From: Ulota crispa
Taxonomy: Eukaryota; Streptophyta; Bryopsida; Orthotrichales; Orthotrichaceae
Length of the DNA stretch: 64,000 bases
NCBI GenBank assembly: GCA_963920765.1
Contig: OY987242.1
Coordinates: forward strand, 24,018,002 to 24,082,001
Reading direction: 5' to 3'
Shown in pieces: positions 35,349 to 46,485 of this stretch; the stretch's first letter is position 1; each line of letters opens with the position of its first letter. Both the position numbers and the translations under genes were made by a program. The notes beneath the pieces are model-generated. The model saw nothing but the letters and a program-made list of their open reading frames with translations. It did not search any database and had not been told where the DNA came from.

Positions 35349-35881
35349 AGTTTTCAGACTCGTGCAATTCTGGACTGAACATTGAGGGTTTAGTTTTGTC
35401 CCTTGGACCTTTTTGTAGGAAGCTTTGATTTTCACATTAAATTCTGGATCTTGTTCCCTTGTCAGTGTGCTTATGCAAGTGCTGTTTAAGAATATTGGAA
35501 CCTTGAAGAGCGGCTATTGCACTATCTTCGTTGACAGAAATTTGAAAAATTGGCATTTTTTCGTTCCAAGTCACTAGGTGCCTGAATGTTTCCAATATTT
35601 TACCTCGTTTTGCGTCTAAGAGTTTTGTGCTAAATTGAGTGTCGCATTTCCGAACCTCTGAATTTTGACAACATTCTGGTATAGATGCTTTTACTTTTAC
35701 AAGTGCCAATTTGTTTGGAATAAATGAAACCGAAAAGTGAATCCCATCAGTCCAACACCCTTTCAAGCTCCTCTACCTACTACAAGGGAGCCAAAACAAC
35801 ATCCTCCGACTATAATTTTGTATCCCTCAATGTTGTTCAATAAACAAACAAGCACCCAACACAAAATTCTAGTAGAACGAA

Positions 35882-36144
35882 GGGAAAATTTCATGGGTAC
35901 CGCTGAAGTTACCAATGTTTTCATAGATACCCCTGCTTTTCAGAAATTTCACAAATAGCCTTGGACCATAATTTATAGGCATTTGTTTTTGCACAAAGGA
36001 AGAAGGCAAGTGAAGAAGGCAAGTGGTATGCACAACAAAATAAATGCCTAAATTTTTTGGTCCAAGGTATTTGTGATATATCTGAAAAAGCAGGGGTATT
36101 TGTGTAAATATTGCAAACTTCAGGAGTATCTATGAAATTTTCCT
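35882..36144. mobile_element. MITE, GGGAAAATTTCATGG ends (263 bp)
   Basis: Inverted ends related to 33669-33991. Flanks TAGAACGAA (35873-35881) and TAAAACAAA (36145-36153) match at 7 of 9 positions, both differences being G/A. It lies about 530 bp downstream of eIF3g. Confidence 0.85.
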
Positions 36145-36189
36145 TAAAACAAACACACCAAAATCTAAGAATGTCGTTATTTCTAAAAA

Positions 36190-36612
36190 GGGGATTGATA
36201 TGTCTACCACGTCCACACCCTTTCAGCTATTCTACCTCACCCCAGGGATAAATTTTGGATTTCTACCATCAAATAGTTGAATTTGAGGATTTGGAATTCA
36301 GATTTGGACTTAAAGACCTTGATTTTGTCTAGAACCACACAAAAAAAGTTGTAATTGAACAACACCAAATGAAAAAGCTTAACTTGGGAGAAAATATTAC
36401 TTCTACTTTTGTTTATAAAAAAGGATAAGATTTTTCATTGGGTGTTGTTCAATTAGAACCTCATTTCATGATTCTAGACTAAATCACGGTCTCGAAGTCC
36501 ATAATTGAATTCCAAATTCTCAAATTCAACTTTTTGATAGTAGAAATCTAAAGTTTAGCCAGGGGGTGGTAGAATAGCTGAAAGGGTGACTGTGGTAAAC
36601 ATATCAATCCCC
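36190..36612. mobile_element. Hairpin MITE, GGGGATTGATATGT ends, 9-bp duplication (423 bp)
   Basis: Flanks TTCTAAAAA (36181-36189) and TTCTGAAAA (36613-36621) match at 8 of 9 positions. The halves are inverted copies; same family as 22697-23107. Confidence 0.9.
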
Positions 36613-36838
36613 TTCTGAAAAAGCCTCATTATATCAAACCCATCAAGGCATCAACACATAGAGCACTCAGTGTCTGTAAAAAAAGTCCAAAAGATTGGAG
36701 CTACCTTAACTTCAACCAAGTGCCGTCCATATCTCAAACGCACGGTACCACAAATCACACAAGCCGCCCAGAACTCAATCGGCTAACAAAGATTTACAAC
36801 AATTTGGACCTCTCACTCACGACCTCTTAGGTAGGAGG

Positions 36839-37238
36839 GCCGTAAACCGACCATCTAAGGGCTCATCCCCATTTTTCAGGGTCTTCCGTGGATGGGAGGA
36901 TTTTTAGATCATTTTTCAGACAAAGAGAAAGAGATGCAAAGAGATGCAGAATGTAACACAAGTTGTTTCATAATTTTTGAAGTATATTTGAGTTATTTAT
37001 GAATATTCAAAGGGCATGTGTCATAGGTCTCTATTTATGAACCTAGATCTTTCAAAAATAGTTCACTTGTAAGTTGTGAAGAAATTTGAGGAATCAAGGA
37101 GGATGATTAGCTCTTACAACTTTTCTCCCATGCATTCAATAATTGTAAGTGAATGATTTTAGAGCCACCTCAAATTCATTTTGATGGCGTTTACATGGAC
37201 GGTTCAAAAGGACCACACGCAATATGAGCCTCCTACCT
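36839..37238. mobile_element. MITE of the AGGTAGGAGG-ended family (400 bp)
   Basis: Starts AGGTAGGAGGGCCGTAAACC and ends ATGAGCCTCCTACCT. It shares CCGACCATCTAAGGGCT with 8886-9216 and 53428-53752. Confidence 0.65.
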
Positions 37239-37377
37239 TATCTCGAAGCAGTTAAGCAAAATCCTTATCCAACATTATCTCCTGAGATTTCTCAAGCGTT
37301 CTAACTTTACTCAAACTGCAATTATTGTGCGCCATCACCGTTTCTCGATCACAAATCAGCCGAAAACAGGCCCGGAA

Positions 37378-37617
37378 TCAGGCGCCGGACGTAGGTCCTG
37401 GAGCATACGTAGGAGCATACGTGGGAGAATAAACGTTAGGAGCACCCACTGGCGCGTACACTGGAGCATAACTTGGCTCGTATCCTCGCATGTAAGGCGC
37501 CGGTGCAAGCCAAATGATTTGACCATTCACTTGCTGCACAGACGACGACATCATGCACACGCACAGCACCATCCCCACCACCACCATCGCTGCCACGGTA
37601 CCGCATTGCTTCGCCAT
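37378..37617 (-). CDS. Tiny secreted YAP-repeat protein (79 aa)
   Basis: The ATG at 37617 is the first one that gives a signal peptide: MAKQCGTVAAMVVVGMVLCV, then CMMSSSVQQVNGQ. Longer in-frame translation upstream is only read-through of a MITE and is discarded. The mature part of about 45 residues has YEPSYAPVYAPVGAPN and YSPTYAPTYAPGP, a Tyr-Ala/Ser-Pro repeat reminiscent of small proline-rich cell-wall proteins. Ends in TGA at 37378. A nested pair of MITEs begins only 23 bp upstream of the ATG, at 37641, so the promoter or leader is displaced; alternatively the MITE lies in a leader intron, since GCAG before GCTCTG could be an acceptor. Possibly silenced or partial. Function unknown. Confidence 0.6.
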   Translation of the reverse strand: MAKQCGTVAAMVVVGMVLCVCMMSSSVQQVNGQIIWLAPAPYMRGYEPSYAPVYAPVGAPNVYSPTYAPTYAPGPTSGA

Positions 37618-37640
37618 TGCAAATCTTGTACAGAGCCTGC

Positions 37641-38169
37641 AACGCCATATTATATTAAGTAAATTGGGAATAACGGAGGGACCATTTTGTACTCCAAACA
37701 CCATATTCGTTAATCTGGGAAAAACAGGGGTGTCCCCCCACTTTGCACTCCACCTTAAACTCAAAAAGTTACCTTAAACTAGATCCAAAGGTATTAGATT
37801 TAGTCTGAGCTACTAAGATGTTTTCCCTCACAATTCCCTCCTCTGAGGTGAGGACACATGTACAAAAAAAACACTGCAAGCTAGGTTTTAGGAGACCTCC
37901 TAAAACTTGCACCTCAAAATTTGAAAGTCCCAAAATGTACGGTTTTTCCCAAATTAACAAATATGGTGTTGTGCACCTTAATCCCACATCAAAAAATGTA
38001 GGCATAGCTATTGCTCAAAAATTGTAATTATTTGAAATTCTTGGAGACAATCACTAAGACTTCACTGATTGTACAAGAAAAGGCACTTTCATGATTTTAC
38101 ATACATAATGGCAAAAATAGTGAAAGTCCCAGAATGTACTGTTTTCCCCAATTTACCTAATACGGTGTT
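37641..38169 (+). mobile_element. 4-bp-group MITE interrupted by a copy of itself
   Basis: Ends AACGCCATATTATATTAAGT and (complement of the right end) AACACCGTATTAGGTAAATT. The inner copy is 37697-37970. The outer flanks (CTGC / GAAG) do not match, so one side has been altered since insertion. Confidence 0.75.
37697..37970 (+). mobile_element. Inner MITE of the same family
   Basis: Inverted ends AACACCATATTCGTTAAT and AACACCATATTTGTTAATT. The target was the conserved stretch GTACTCCACCTTAA of the outer copy. Flanks TCCA / TGCA are close but not identical. Confidence 0.8.
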
Positions 38170-38640
38170 GAAGACTCCTGTCGAGCTCAGTTGGTCGAAG
38201 CTGGTTTGTTCGGAACTCTGCGCTGCTCTGCTCTTGTGAAGATGCCGGTGCTGTAAGCTTTGTCGGTACTTGACACCGGAGTGTGTGTGGTTGATCCGGA
38301 CGTCGACGACGTGAAGCTTGTTGCAGTGAGATATGTACTAGTTAATATAGAGCTTGGTTTGTGAGATATATGGGAGTATATATGCTGGCACTGCCTGGTC
38401 ATGGCTGGAGCTTGACTGTGTGGTGATGGCGAGAATTCTTCCTTCTATCCAGCGCGTCGTTCGAGGCGGCAGTGGAGCCGGTTCAAATGTTCAATCATAC
38501 CAGGCTGCTGATCGAGGCATGTGCAGATGTGCACTGATTGAGTCGGACCAACGTTTCAACGTGTTCCGGGCGGACCATGCACCCCATGACCCTCTTTAAT
38601 ATTCTTCCCGTTTTTCTGGCTGCGTGGGACCGGGGTCTCA
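38170..38640. other. GC-richer segment upstream of the YAP gene
   Basis: Probably the original upstream DNA of the minus-strand gene. A + strand ORF at 38426-38599 starts MARILPSIQRVVRGG (57 codons) but has no recognisable domain, and I do not call it. Confidence 0.35.
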
Positions 38641-38685
38641 AAATTTAGTAATTGTAAGATATTTTGTAATAACAAAGAAGTTATT

Positions 38686-38933
38686 AACACTAAATTGGGA
38701 AAAACAGGGGTCCCATTTTGTACTCCACCTTAAACCCAAAAAGTTACCTTAAATCAGATTTGAAGGTATAAGATTCAGTTTGAGCCACTAAGATTTTTTC
38801 CCTCTCAAATTCCTCCTCTTAGGTGAGGGCACATGTACCAAAAAAAAATACTGGAGCCCAGATTAAGTTGATGTCCTTAATCCTGAGAAGTCCCAAAATG
38901 TACTATTTTTTCCAATTTAACTAATATGGTGTT
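38686..38933 (+). mobile_element. 4-bp-group MITE flanked by TATT (248 bp)
   Basis: Starts AACACTAAATTGGGAAAAAC and ends CCAATTTAACTAATATGGTGTT-type sequence. TATT at 38682-38685 and 38934-38937. Confidence 0.9.
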
Positions 38934-39037
38934 TATTACATTAGCAATTTCAGAGGGGTGCTGAATGAAACATCAATCTCTACAAGTTGGTGTACCTTTT
39001 TTTTTTTTTTTTGGACAAGAGAGAAAGAATACAAAGA

Positions 39038-39292
39038 AACACAATATTCATTAAAAGGGAAAAAGCTTACAAAGTGGGACTTTTGAAGAATTAGGGTGGT
39101 CACCTAAATTCGAGCTCCAGTGTTTTTTTGGTACACGTGACCTCACCTAAAAGGAGGAATTTGAGAGGGAAAAAATCTTAGTGGCTCAAACTGAATTTGA
39201 TACCTTCAAACCTAATTTAAGATGGCTATTTTGGATTAAGGTGAAATACAAAATGGTACACATGTTTTTCCCTTTTTAATAAATATCGCGTT
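39038..39292 (-). mobile_element. 4-bp-group MITE flanked by AAGA (255 bp)
   Basis: Starts AACACAATATTCATTAAAAG and ends with the complement of AACGCGATATTTATTAAAAA. AAGA at 39034-39037 and 39293-39296. Confidence 0.9.
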
Positions 39293-39432
39293 AAGATTGA
39301 TGGACTCAGATCGACGCAGCCAGCACCCATAGAACATTGGAACAACGCTTGCACTACAAGCCTCCTAGGCAAAGTTGGGTGCAATTTGAATGTCACCTTT
39401 TGGTGCTCCGAGGTACAATTTCTTTGTTTTTC

Positions 39433-40332
39433 TTAACCCGTAAAGGACCATGTGTTCCTATAGGGACAAATGGGATTTTGGGTAGGGTCATGCTACTACA
39501 ATTTATGATCAAATTTTATATTTTTTTCTCCAAAGGTAGAGTTTTGTAAGAGTTATGGGGGAGAATAATTTTTATTGAACTTTGATTTACGGTTCAAAAG
39601 TCATAAGGGTAAACATGTGAATTTTAGTTTTAGTTGAAGGGGCAGCTTGGGCATGTCATATTTTGTTGACTTCTCCCAAGGGGAACCAATGAAGGGATGC
39701 CCCTCAATGGAATCTATCCAAAGCAATAGTGCACTAAATATATACTTTATTGTATTTGATAAATACATTACCCTTTGAATTGCAATAGTTATTTGAGATT
39801 TAGTTTTTTTTCTAATTTTCTTTCTTGAGATTGTCTATGATGCTAAACTCTTCCAATCCGCCGCTTGGATTCTTATATTCTTTAATATACTTTTAGTAAA
39901 ATTGGTTGGCAAAAAACCTCAATGTAGTGTGAATTTCAAGCACATGGGCCATGGAGGGTGTGTTCCAATAGTTCCATGTCTTGATTGATCATAAAAACTT
40001 GGAGAGATATGCCTAACATGATTTAGAGCATGTTAGACAAATCTCTTCAGCACCTATAGTGCAAAAAATTGTTCATCACATGTGGTCAAAGGCACTTGAA
40101 AGTTTTGGGCAGGGGTAAAAAAACTTTATGTACTACCTTCATATGGTCATATCTCTTGATCTGTATGGTTGAACTTCACAAAATTTTCATGGTATGTTTT
40201 TGAATGAGTTTACTACAAGATCCTAAAGTTAGGTTTGATCTTTTTTGAAAAAGATTTTTTTTGGGATCAAATCACTAGAAATGATAGTTTTGAGCGTTTT
40301 TTGAGAGATGTGCTTGGTCCTTTAGAGGTTAA
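39433..40332 (+). mobile_element. TTAA element, diverged family P (900 bp)
   Basis: TTAA at 39433-39436 and 40329-40332. Ends CCCGTAAAGGACCATGTG and CTTGGTCCTTTAGAGG. The interior is only partly similar to other P copies. Confidence 0.85.
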
Positions 40333-40452
40333 GGAGGTTGAGCAACACTTGCTCTCTTAGAGGAGGGCAATGGCACAATCAAGGTACCCAAAAAGGATTG
40401 CTTAATTTTGATTTGTCCTGCAGTTTGGCCTTAAAGGATTGGTGATTTGGCC

Positions 40453-41105
40453 TTAACCCCAGAACGACATGGAAAATCCTGAGCTTCTAGGAATTTACTA
40501 TAGTTTGAACAAAAAGTCAACATTTTCATAAGTTTTATAAATTCTTTTTGAATTGTAACCATATAAAATCAAACTAGACATGTTAGGGATCATGTTAGAG
40601 AGGAAAACACAACAATGTCTCTTATGGATTGAAAGATTATAATGTTTGATCATGAGGGTGTTAAAACTGCAAAAATAACTTCAAGTCTTTCAATCCTCTT
40701 TTCACATGTGAAATCTAAAAAGTTGGTCACCAAAAATATATGAGGTTAAAGGGCCTAACATGCATAACCCCAATCACTTTATGGCTTCTCAAAATCTACT
40801 CTACAATTTTTTTGAATGAATTTTTAATGTGATTTTTCTCAAAAATCTAGTGTAATTGAGGCTCATTTCCAAGAGCCCTCAATACTACATGAAGTCAAGA
40901 TTGCAATGGACACCCATGCATAAAATCTTGAATAGAAAGATCATAATCAATAATTTGCAAAATCATATTGTTGAAACCAAAACTAAACTTCAATAAGAAT
41001 CCTTCAAAAACATAAAATATTAAAAAGAATAATTTGGTAAAGTTTTATTTTACTTCAAAAATTGATCAAAGACACATTCTGTTCTCAATGTTATTTTGGG
41101 GTTAA
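40453..41105 (+). mobile_element. TTAA element, family Q (653 bp), inside a 25-bp direct repeat
   Basis: TTAA at 40453-40456 and 41102-41105. Ends CCCCAGAACGACATGG and (complement) CCCCAAAATAACATTG. Same length and interior as 2367-3019. The sequence TTAAAGGATTGGTGATTTGG plus CCTTA stands immediately outside on both sides. Confidence 0.9.
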
Positions 41106-41546
41106 AGGATTGGTGATTTGGCCTTACTTATGATGTTTCTCCTATTTATTAAGCCCTTGTGGATAGTGGCTTGATGTTGACATTTTGAAAATAGCATATT
41201 TATATTTGTGAATTAGTGGATGCCAAACATAGTACATAGTGTAGGGGACAATTCACACTATGTCCCACGTCCCAAGTTCCATTGAAATTTGAGAATTCAA
41301 TTGGTGTAAAACCAAAATTTGGAACTTACAGTTCACAATTCACACCACGTTCCATACTTCCAACTTCCAAGTCCCACATCTAGGTTGATTATTTGATAAC
41401 TCTTTTTGAAAGTTTTGGTGCCAAAGAGGATGGGATTGCACTCAAGGTTTGGAACAACCATTTTACTAGACCCAACTTTCCGCCTAAATCTCTCCAATAT
41501 TATTACATGATATATTCTTGGTTTTCTTTAAAACTCTTTGTAACCC

Positions 41547-42094
41547 TTAACCCCTAAACGCCCAAGGGGTTAAGGGGAAAACATAAATGCATTCAAAAAA
41601 TATATTCTTGTAGCTTCAATGAAGTTTGTTTCATAAGAGAAAACAAGAATCATGATGTTTAGCAATTATCCATAAGGTCAAATATTCAAAAAAAGTTTTG
41701 TACTCTTGTATAATGAATTTAGAAGTATTTTCCATTTAATATTCATTAAAATTACAGATATTATTCACAGAGTTTAAAATTTGGTTTGATTGGTTAAAAT
41801 TTGACATTCTATTTAAAAGTTCAAAATGCAATATTTTTGATGGAGAGAACATCATTAGTTTTCTGCAATAGTAAATCTTGTAACACTAGCAAACATTGAA
41901 ATGTTTGTTTTTGAAAAATTCTCCTTGATGGAGTTTAACTTGAATTGACATGATTCAAATTGGGTTAGAAAGAAGACTTGCTTTCCTATATGAGAATATT
42001 TTTAATTTTTTCAAAAAAAATCTTTTTATATTTTGAGCAACCCGCAAAAAAAGGCAGCGACCAAAAAATGATCGATTGGGAGTTTAGGGGTTAA
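41547..42094. mobile_element. TTAA element, family S (548 bp)
   Basis: TTAA at 41547-41550 and 42091-42094. Ends CCCCTAAACGCCCAAGGGG and (complement) CCCCTAAACTCCCAATCG. Confidence 0.8.
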
Positions 42095-43594
42095 TAACCC
42101 AACTAAGTTAAGATTTTGTTGTTAGAGTGGGACTTGCAAAGATGAAACATGGGATATAGTGTGAAGTGTGAACCGCCCCTAAAACCGCCCCTCGAACTAA
42201 TTTTGGGCCAGAAAGGCAAATCCAAATTGTACAAGTCATGGCGATCAAAGAAACTCCTATGTCATGGATATCTCCGAGGTCTCTCCCAGACAAAGCGGGG
42301 CATCTACCCGTGACTCCATGAGCTCTCAGTCTCTGTTTTTTGTGTTGTTTGTGAAAATGACAGACAAAAGAACGAACGTCAATAATTCAACTTGAATTTT
42401 TAAAACCAGTATGAAGAAAGCAACTCTGAATTATTAATAAACGGCCAGGTCTTCAATCCCAAATATCCAAAATGCCAGAAATACCCTATTGTACTACTAC
42501 TTGGCCAGAAATCCAGAATTGTGAAACTCAAATTAAAGTTTCTAGAAGAGCACTTCCGGCAAGTTTCAAAAAGTTGTGCATGCCTTTATCAGAATTGTTG
42601 AAAGTCAAATGGTCCCAAGTCTCCCTTGACCATGACTACCCCTATTGCCACGTGGCCAAGAAATTCTTGTCTCCTGGATGACAAAGCTCTGCTTTAGGGC
42701 ATCCTTATAGTAGGGCATCCTCAGTTGAGGCACAAGTAAGAACTCAAAAAGTAAAAGGAGGGTTTTGTTATGTGTGTAATTTTTGTAATAACCTCTTAGA
42801 GGAATTTGTTGTCCCAATGTGCAACTAGTTTTGGAGTTATCATGGACCACATGGAGGTTAGTTGCAAGAAGGATGAAAGAATTGCAAATGAATCTGTCAA
42901 AGAATTGGTTGTACTTACCAATAAGAGTAAGTGCAACAAACTCTCCAAGCTTTGCATGTTTCCTTTGAATGCCGGCCAAGATTGCGCTTGTGTTGAGGTT
43001 TTGAGCTTTCCATTTGGCTTTGCAAACAAAATTGGAGACAACTTTCTTTCATTATGTTGGGACCCACCTCCATTGTATTGTTATGAGTATACCCTCATTT
43101 TGGCCAAATCGAGGACACCCTTAGCGGGGCTCATATAGCTAGGTATTATTTTTGACTCCTTGATCAGCTCAATTCACTAATTGGGAAAAAAAGGCAAAAA
43201 AAAGTAAGACTACGTAAATAACGGTATTTAGTGGTTTGGTACTTATATTGTTGTTTACCCTGTCGTGAAAACTTACTATAGTTTTTATTTAATTAACAAT
43301 CAATGCTCATATTGACAACTAATGTTCATGTTCAACAATAATTTAGTACAATTTAAACTGTTATGGTACTATTAGTGAAAATTCATTTGACAAATCATAT
43401 TAATGTTGACATTTAGCGTTGATAACACTAACAATATTGTTAAAATTTAATATTACACTTCATAATTAGATTTACCGACATTAAAAATCATTATTAATGT
43501 ACTTGTTACCAAAATTTTCTTTTTTTATGGAAGATTTGCCACGTGGCTTTCAAAAGCAAGGAAGTCTCAGCTTTGCAGAACAGTAAAACACAAA
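42095..43594. other. Intergenic region with unassigned ORFs
   Basis: The + strand ORF 42806-43138 (110 codons) overlaps minus ORFs of similar length. None has a recognisable domain, signal peptide or neighbouring exon, so I call no gene. Confidence 0.35.
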
Positions 43595-43830
43595 TTAACC
43601 CTTAAGCACCTGAGTGACAAGATCTTGTTGTTAGGGCCCATAACTTTATCTCACTTTTTCTCTTAATTTGTACGGTGAAAACAATCATGGCTGGTCCCCA
43701 TCAACAGAGAAATTAGTCATTTTTCAAATTCTACAATCACTTTTTTTGGATGTAATTTTCCAAACTCTAGTGGCCATTAAACCCCCCATTTTCTCCTAAA
43801 CCCTAAAACAACTCCAGGCGCTAGGGTTAA
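43595..43830. mobile_element. Short TTAA element, family T (236 bp)
   Basis: TTAA at 43595-43598 and 43827-43830. Ends CCCTTAAGCACCTG and (complement) CCCTAGCGCCTGG. Confidence 0.75.
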
Positions 43831-43952
43831 AGGGAGGATGAGCAATTGAGCACCAATCGATGGACCCTAGCCTTGAAGGGTGGGTCCAAGCTACATATGA
43901 AATGTTGGATTTTTTTATTGCCCTTCACGTTTGCAAGGTTGTCAAATTAATA

Positions 43953-44295
43953 CTCCCTCTGTCCCAAAATGATCTTCCTATTACACAAAGTGTTATAGAT
44001 TAAGCTTGAAAATAACCATTTTTCAAAAAAAAAATGACATATGAACCTCCTATTGATATGAAATTTTGAGTTTCAAATTAGTTTTCAAAGCATGGTTTCA
44101 AAGTGCTTGAAAATTGAATTTTTGAAGCATTTTTGAAGAGCACCGGTGGCCACTCACTTGATGACATGGAATTGGTTAGCATGCCCATGCTTTTGGACTA
44201 TGTGCAAGTGTTACTAGCTCCCTTCCTCCTCCAACAAGATCATTTTTGGACACTAAATAAAAACCAACATGAAGATCATTTTGGGACGGAGGGAG
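43953..44295. mobile_element. Stowaway-like MITE flanked by TA (343 bp)
   Basis: Starts CTCCCTCTGTCCCAAAATGA and ends TCATTTTGGGACGGAGGGAG, with TA on both sides. These ends match the well-known Stowaway (Tc1/mariner) MITE terminus of plants, best described in grasses. Confidence 0.93.
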
Positions 44296-44599
44296 TAGTT
44301 TTTAACCCAAAAAAAAATTGGAATCACCGTCAACCCTATTATTTTTTGTGGTCGTTAACAAAGAAAGATACAATTAATAATCCTTCTTGTGACTAACTTA
44401 AAAGATGTAGAGTTGAGAATCCAATTTTCATTAGCAAAAATTAACTCAAGCCTTCTAAGCACAACAGTGAGTAGTTCCTACTCAATGAATGTCTTAACGT
44501 ATTTGATTGATGTGAGTATTTGGTTATAAATGTTTAACTCTACATAATATGGGTTAAGTAATAGGTTAAGAAAAGGCTATAAAGGAGGTAATTGTCTAG

Positions 44600-44842
44600 A
44601 ATGCGTTATTAGTTAATTTGGGAAAAAATGTACAAAGTGGGATATTTGGCTTTTTTTTTAGAGAACGCCATATTCATTGGATTGGGATTTTGTTGACTGT
44701 TTTCCAATGAAATGAGATTTATATCATTCATAAATATGTTCTTTTTTGACATAAAGGTCATAAACTTTTGAAATTTTGGATAGAAGTTCATTAACAAGGT
44801 TTCAGATTCCCATCCTTTTCCCAAATTAATGAATAACACATT
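44600..44842. mobile_element. MITE flanked by CTAG, 4-bp group, distinct interior (243 bp)
   Basis: Inverted ends AATGCGTTATTAGTTAATTT and AATGTGTTATTCATTAATTT. CTAG at 44596-44599 and 44843-44846. The paralogous copy 1 shows the empty site ACCTAGCGTGGTC near 19253, so the boundaries are supported. The interior is unrelated to the other 4-bp MITEs. Confidence 0.92.
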
Positions 44843-44907
44843 CTAGCATGGTCAACTTGCAAGGCTAGGAGATACATAATACACCAAACTAATACTCCCA
44901 TGGCATC

Positions 44908-45704
44908 TTAACCCTTGAGCGCCCACAATGAAATCTAGAAAATGAGGCCAAGGAGGAGCATGCTCAAAAACATTGTTTGCTCTGAGTTGGGAACTTAGAT
45001 TAGGGAGGATTCACTGCTAAAATAGTAGAAAGGGTGCTTGATGCACCCAATCAAAAATTTGTAGAATTTTTGACCGCACCATTTCAGTGATTATATTAGT
45101 CAAAGTATAGTTGACTATGTGGTAACCAGCCAATTTTGGAGGGGTTTGTGGCTATGGATGCAAAAAATTCATGCCTTAGAGGAGGCTTCTTTTGATGAAA
45201 TTTAGACAGGAGGTGCAATTTACAAGTACCTCACTATCAAATTTGGTGATGATTTGACATCCACAAGGTGCTTTTTTGGAGGCCAAAAGTTGCAAGACTT
45301 ACACATCATGGTGGACGATAGATAGGATATAGGTTTGGCTTTGACCTCCAGAAGGGCACGGTTCCCGGTGGTACAAGTGCAAAATCCTTCTCTAGTATGC
45401 GGCGTGTGTGCCAAAACACCCCTAACAGTATGGAACTAGCCATAGCTGGTGGTCTCTATCCTTGCACCTAAACCCTAAATCACATAAAATGAATTTCTAG
45501 CATACTATTGTCATATTTGACTTGCACAATCCATACTTGTACAAGTGACAAAACCCCCATCGCCCATTATATGACATGAGAATAGTACCATACCCTAAAC
45601 CAAGTACAATTTTTTGGGCAGTACACTTTTGACTTGAACCTACTATTGTGAAAATTTTGATTTCGAGATGCCATATTTTGGCTGATGGGGCGGTCAGGGG
45701 TTAA
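44908..45704. mobile_element. TTAA element, family U (797 bp)
   Basis: TTAA at 44908-44911 and 45701-45704. Ends CCCTTGAGCGCCCAC and (complement) CCCCTGACCGCCCCATC. Copy 1 has the uninterrupted site CACCTTAACATGACTCC near 19317, with a single TTAA. Confidence 0.93.
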
Positions 45705-46153
45705 CTTGACTCCATTACCTTACATGTGGTCCACAATAAGTTCAAATAGAGTTTGAATTCAACTCAAATAAATTAAATTAAAAAAAAGGACTTCTATCCA
45801 TCAACCCATCAATAGATATTTTCATCTACTAATTTGGAAAATAAATCAAAAATTACCAAACATCAATTGCATTGTTAGGAAATTTCGTCCATCAATATCA
45901 ACCGCTATACCGGTAGTAGAGAGCATTCTATCAATGCAACCGGACGGGTTGTTTATGAAGGTGGAAAATTTTACCAGATAGCAGATTGCTAAAAACACGC
46001 TAAAAATAGATGGAGCCAAATCTCACATTTAATCATGTGCTCACAAGTTAGCAAAACTCAAGTCCGCAACAGGTACGGGTGTATAAAACTGTAACTAACC
46101 ACACTACTTATTGAGTCTGCGTACAATAAATTGTGTGAAAGTCTTATTTTAAC

Positions 46154-46485
46154 CATTAGGAAAAATATGGGCCCCAATAAGGCCCCGAGTTTGGGGTCCT
46201 TAGCCATGGGAACCCGGTTCCCAATAAAATCATGCGCAAGCTGAAGTGGCATCATTGATGCCACATCAGCTTTTCCAAATTTTTTAATTTTAATTTGTTT
46301 AAATCAAAAAATCAAAAAAGGTTTCTTATTTTTTTCTAAGATTTTTTTTTTGGATTTTTTGGATTTTTTTAATTAATTTTTTTCTGGCCATTAGTAGGGG
46401 CTGATTCCCCACATTGGGAACCAAAAAAATGGAGGGCTAGAATCGTTTATAAAGGCCTTCTTGAGGCCCCATATTTTTCCTAATG
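46154..46485. mobile_element. MITE with CATTAGGAAAAATATGG ends (332 bp)
   Basis: Starts CATTAGGAAAAATATGGG and ends CCCATATTTTTCCTAATG. It sits one base inside the left TTAA of the outer element. The flanking duplication is not resolved. Confidence 0.8.

Noticed and set aside
37618-37764. N-terminal extension of the YAP-repeat ORF
   Set aside because: Encoded by the MITE at 37641-38169; the signal peptide begins at 37617.
42605-43138. Overlapping ORFs of 81-124 codons on both strands
   Set aside because: No domain, signal peptide or splice structure; strand undecidable.
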